Shown piece by piece: positions 61,321 to 64,000 of a stretch of 64,000 nucleotides of DNA. The notes under the pieces were generated by a model. That model was not told the DNA's origin. It made no database searches and saw only the letters and a list, made by a program, of their open reading frames with translations. Position 1 is the first letter of the stretch. Each line of letters begins with the position of its first letter. A program made the position numbers and the translations under genes. The DNA comes from Pseudomonas furukawaii (lineage in GTDB: Bacteria > Pseudomonadota > Gammaproteobacteria > Pseudomonadales > Pseudomonadaceae). The DNA is taken from positions 4,836,001-4,900,000 of the forward strand of contig NZ_AP014862.1 of NCBI RefSeq assembly GCF_002355475.1, given 5' to 3'.

Positions 61321-62025
61321 TCAGGAGGCGAATCCGCGCTGCAGGCGCAGCAGGTCCTCGGGCGTGGTGACCTTCAGGTTGTCCGCGCGCCCCTCGACGA
61401 GGCGCGGTGCGAACCCCGCCCATTCCATGGCGGAGGCTTCATCGGTCACCGCCACGCCGGCCACCAGGGCATCGGCCAGCGCGCGATGCAGGGCGCCGAA
61501 GCGGAACATCTGCGGGGTATAGGCCAGCCAGATGGTGGAGCGGTCGACGGTTCCACTCACTCGGCCATCGGGACCGACCCGCTTGAGCGTGTCCCGCGCG
61601 GGAACGGCCAGCAGGCCGCCCACTGGGTCGTCCGCCAGCTCGGCCAACAGCCGGTCAAGGTCGAAGCGGGACAGGTTGGGGCGTGCGGCATCGTGGACCA
61701 GCACCCAGTCATGGGCGCGAGCTCCCAGTTCGGCCAGGCGCAACAGGGCGCTCAGGACCGAGTCGGCGCGCTCCTTGCCGCCATCGGCACGGACGATCCG
61801 CTCGTCACTGGCGCAGGGCAAGGCGGGCCAATAGGGATCGTCCACCGAGAGACTGATCACAAGCCGCTTGAGCTGTGGATGGTCGAGGAAGCAATCCAGG
61901 GTGCGTTCGAGAATGCTGCGCCCGGCAAGCTCGAGGTATTGCTTGGGTCGGTCGGCGCGCATCCGCGCCCCGACACCGGCGGCGGGAATCACCGCCCAGA
62001 AGAAGGGACTTTCGGTCTGGCTCAT
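61321..62025 (-). CDS. ispD: 2-C-methyl-D-erythritol 4-phosphate cytidylyltransferase IspD
   Basis: A 234-residue MEP-pathway nucleotidyltransferase. AVIPAAGVGARMRADRPKQYLELAGRSILERTL is the CTP-binding start; WVLVHDAARPNLSRFDLDRLL and AVPARDTLKRV are the other conserved blocks. It starts within the ftsB stop (ATGA overlap), the usual ftsB-ispD pair. Confidence 0.97.
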   Translation of the reverse strand: MSQTESPFFWAVIPAAGVGARMRADRPKQYLELAGRSILERTLDCFLDHPQLKRLVISLSVDDPYWPALPCASDERIVRADGGKERADSVLSALLRLAELGARAHDWVLVHDAARPNLSRFDLDRLLAELADDPVGGLLAVPARDTLKRVGPDGRVSGTVDRSTIWLAYTPQMFRFGALHRALADALVAGVAVTDEASAMEWAGFAPRLVEGRADNLKVTTPEDLLRLQRGFAS

Positions 62026-62306
62026 TCGGCAATCTGGTAGAGGGTTTCGCCTTCCTTGACCATGCCCAGTTCGTGACGGGCACGTTCCTCGACGGTCTCC
62101 ATCCCCTTCTTCAGCTCCATCACTTCCGCTTCGAGGATGCGATTGCGCTCGAGCAGGCGCTCGTTCTCGCCCTGCTGCTCGGCGATCTGCTGCTCCAGTT
62201 CCCGCACCTGCGCCAGGCTGCCGTCACCCACCCAGAGGCGATACTGCAGACCGGACAGCAGCAGGACCAGGACGACGAACAGCCAGTAAGTGTTGGGGCG
62301 AGTCAT
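62022..62306 (-). CDS. ftsB: Cell division protein FtsB
   Basis: A 94-residue single-pass membrane protein. The N-terminal helix TYWLFVVLVLLLSGLQYRLWVG spans about residues 5-27; LAQVRELEQQIAEQQGENERLLERNRILEAEVMELK is the periplasmic leucine-zipper coiled coil. It bridges FtsL and FtsQ in the divisome. It precedes ispD and follows eno. Confidence 0.95.
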   Translation of the reverse strand: MTRPNTYWLFVVLVLLLSGLQYRLWVGDGSLAQVRELEQQIAEQQGENERLLERNRILEAEVMELKKGMETVEERARHELGMVKEGETLYQIAE

Positions 62307-62328
62307 TTTGCCAAGGAATATCCATGCG

Positions 62329-62354
62329 AAAAGGGCAGCTTGCGCTGCCCTTTT
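62329..62354 (-). terminator. Terminator between eno and ftsB
   Basis: AAAAGGGCAGC-GCAA-GCTGCCCTTTT, symmetrical with A/T runs on both sides. It lies just before ftsB, about 180 bases after the eno stop. Confidence 0.85.
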
Positions 62355-62529
62355 ACCATTCCTGGCCGGTGTCCGTCGCTGCCGTGCGGCGGGCGGACGA
62401 CCGGCCAGGTGAAATCAGGTGAAGTGGCGAAGTTTACATCAAGTAATGCCGCGTGCAGCGCCTGATTTCACCCTGGACGTCCGGGCGCGAGCCCGGCCCA
62501 CGAAGGCGTGGCCTCCGCGGGCGGTCCGC
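62355..62529. other. Structured noncoding region after eno
   Basis: Contains a perfect 12-bp inverted repeat GGTGAAATCAGG (62408-62419) and CCTGATTTCACC (62461-62472), a CCGGGC-GCGA-GCCCGG hairpin near 62480-62495 and a CCACG-AAGG-CGTGG hairpin near 62498-62511. No gene is visible. It could be the eno 3' UTR or hold a small RNA. Confidence 0.45.
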
Positions 62530-63852
<1,323 letters not shown>

Positions 63853-63908
63853 TCAGCAGAAAGTGAGGCCACTCGCCAGATCACGGGGTCGGCCGACCCG
63901 GCGAATGT

Positions 63909-63926
63909 TCTGACCGATCGGTCAGA
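63909..63926. promoter_or_regulatory. Perfect 18-bp palindrome upstream of eno
   Basis: TCTGACCGATCGGTCAGA, 90 bases upstream of the eno ATG in the kdsA-eno gap. It has the shape of a TetR-family operator; without a T tract it is a poor terminator. Confidence 0.45.
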
Positions 63927-63963
63927 TTGTGCCCACGCGGCACTTTACCGGAGAACTGCCCGT

Positions 63964-64000
63964 TCAGGCAGTCTCGATCGGCGGAAAACCCTTGATCAGC
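63964..64000 (-). CDS. kdsA: 3-deoxy-8-phosphooctulonate synthase KdsA, C-terminus (partial)
   Basis: The last 11 complete codons read LIKGFPPIETA then TGA. This matches the remembered C-terminal end of Pseudomonas KdsA (ELVKSFPTIETA), and kdsA is the usual neighbour upstream of eno. The rest lies beyond the right edge. Confidence 0.85.
   Translation of the reverse strand, partial: LIKGFPPIETA

Overview
The window looks like part of a high-GC Pseudomonas chromosome carrying a prophage. Host proteins read as Pseudomonas orthologues: RpoS, RecA, MutS, FdxA, an rsmZ-type sRNA with a GacA box, GfnR and FinR. Blocks of gene order agree with what I remember of P. aeruginosa: mprF-b561-rimO; fprA/finR; dgkA-erdR-transporter-DTW; recX-recA-cinA-mutS-fdxA-rsmZ-rpoS-nlpD-pcm-surE-truD-ispF-fghA-adhC/gfnR; ispD-ftsB-eno-kdsA. 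Species cannot be fixed from this alone; a member of the aeruginosa/resinovorans-like high-GC groups is my inference.

Bases 1 to about 28.5 kb are the right part of a lambda-type (siphovirus-like) prophage; the rest of its tail genes lie left of the window. Leftward-reading late genes run from the 9-15 kb area down to base 1: holin, a possible gpZ-like protein, terminase small and large subunits, gpW-like protein, portal, ClpP-type prohead protease, decoration protein, major capsid, two head-tail/tail completion proteins, tail tube, a zinc-ribbon membrane protein and a tail chaperone with a programmed -1 frameshift site. Replication rests on a primase-polymerase/helicase fusion next to an iteron-like repeat cluster. 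The switch region (about 15.5-16.8 kb) has a Cro-like protein, a CII-family protein, a LexA-like CI repressor and five matching operator-like 15-mers. A rightward early operon (16.8-27.1 kb) of tightly overlapping genes encodes a dNMP kinase, a KilAC-type protein, a PrtN-like activator, DUF2303, a membrane/P-loop fusion, a DEDD nuclease, an HD phosphohydrolase, a cupin-like protein, a C5-cytosine methyltransferase with seven internal repeats, an adenine-type methyltransferase and an AlpA-type regulator. The integrase closes the element.

From 28.6 kb the host chromosome follows: two tandem tRNA-fMet genes, a GAF-GAF-GGDEF-EAL protein, mprF followed by a short possible gene relic, cytochrome b561, rimO, small-metabolism genes (DCC, GST, SDR, trmO, ABM, VOC), fprA/finR, dgkA, erdR, a DMT transporter, a DTW protein, a PA3611-like secreted protein and a LOG protein.

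The last 17 kb is a stress and repair block (recX, recA with a LexA box, pncC, mutS, fdxA, rsmZ, rpoS, nlpD, pcm, surE, truD), the formaldehyde module (fghA, adhC, gfnR), isoprenoid genes ispF and ispD, ftsB, eno and the end of kdsA.

The most interesting leads are the frameshift cassette, the primase-linked iterons, the operator set, the clustered GTTAAC sites before the terminase genes, and the cupin-methyltransferase cassette.
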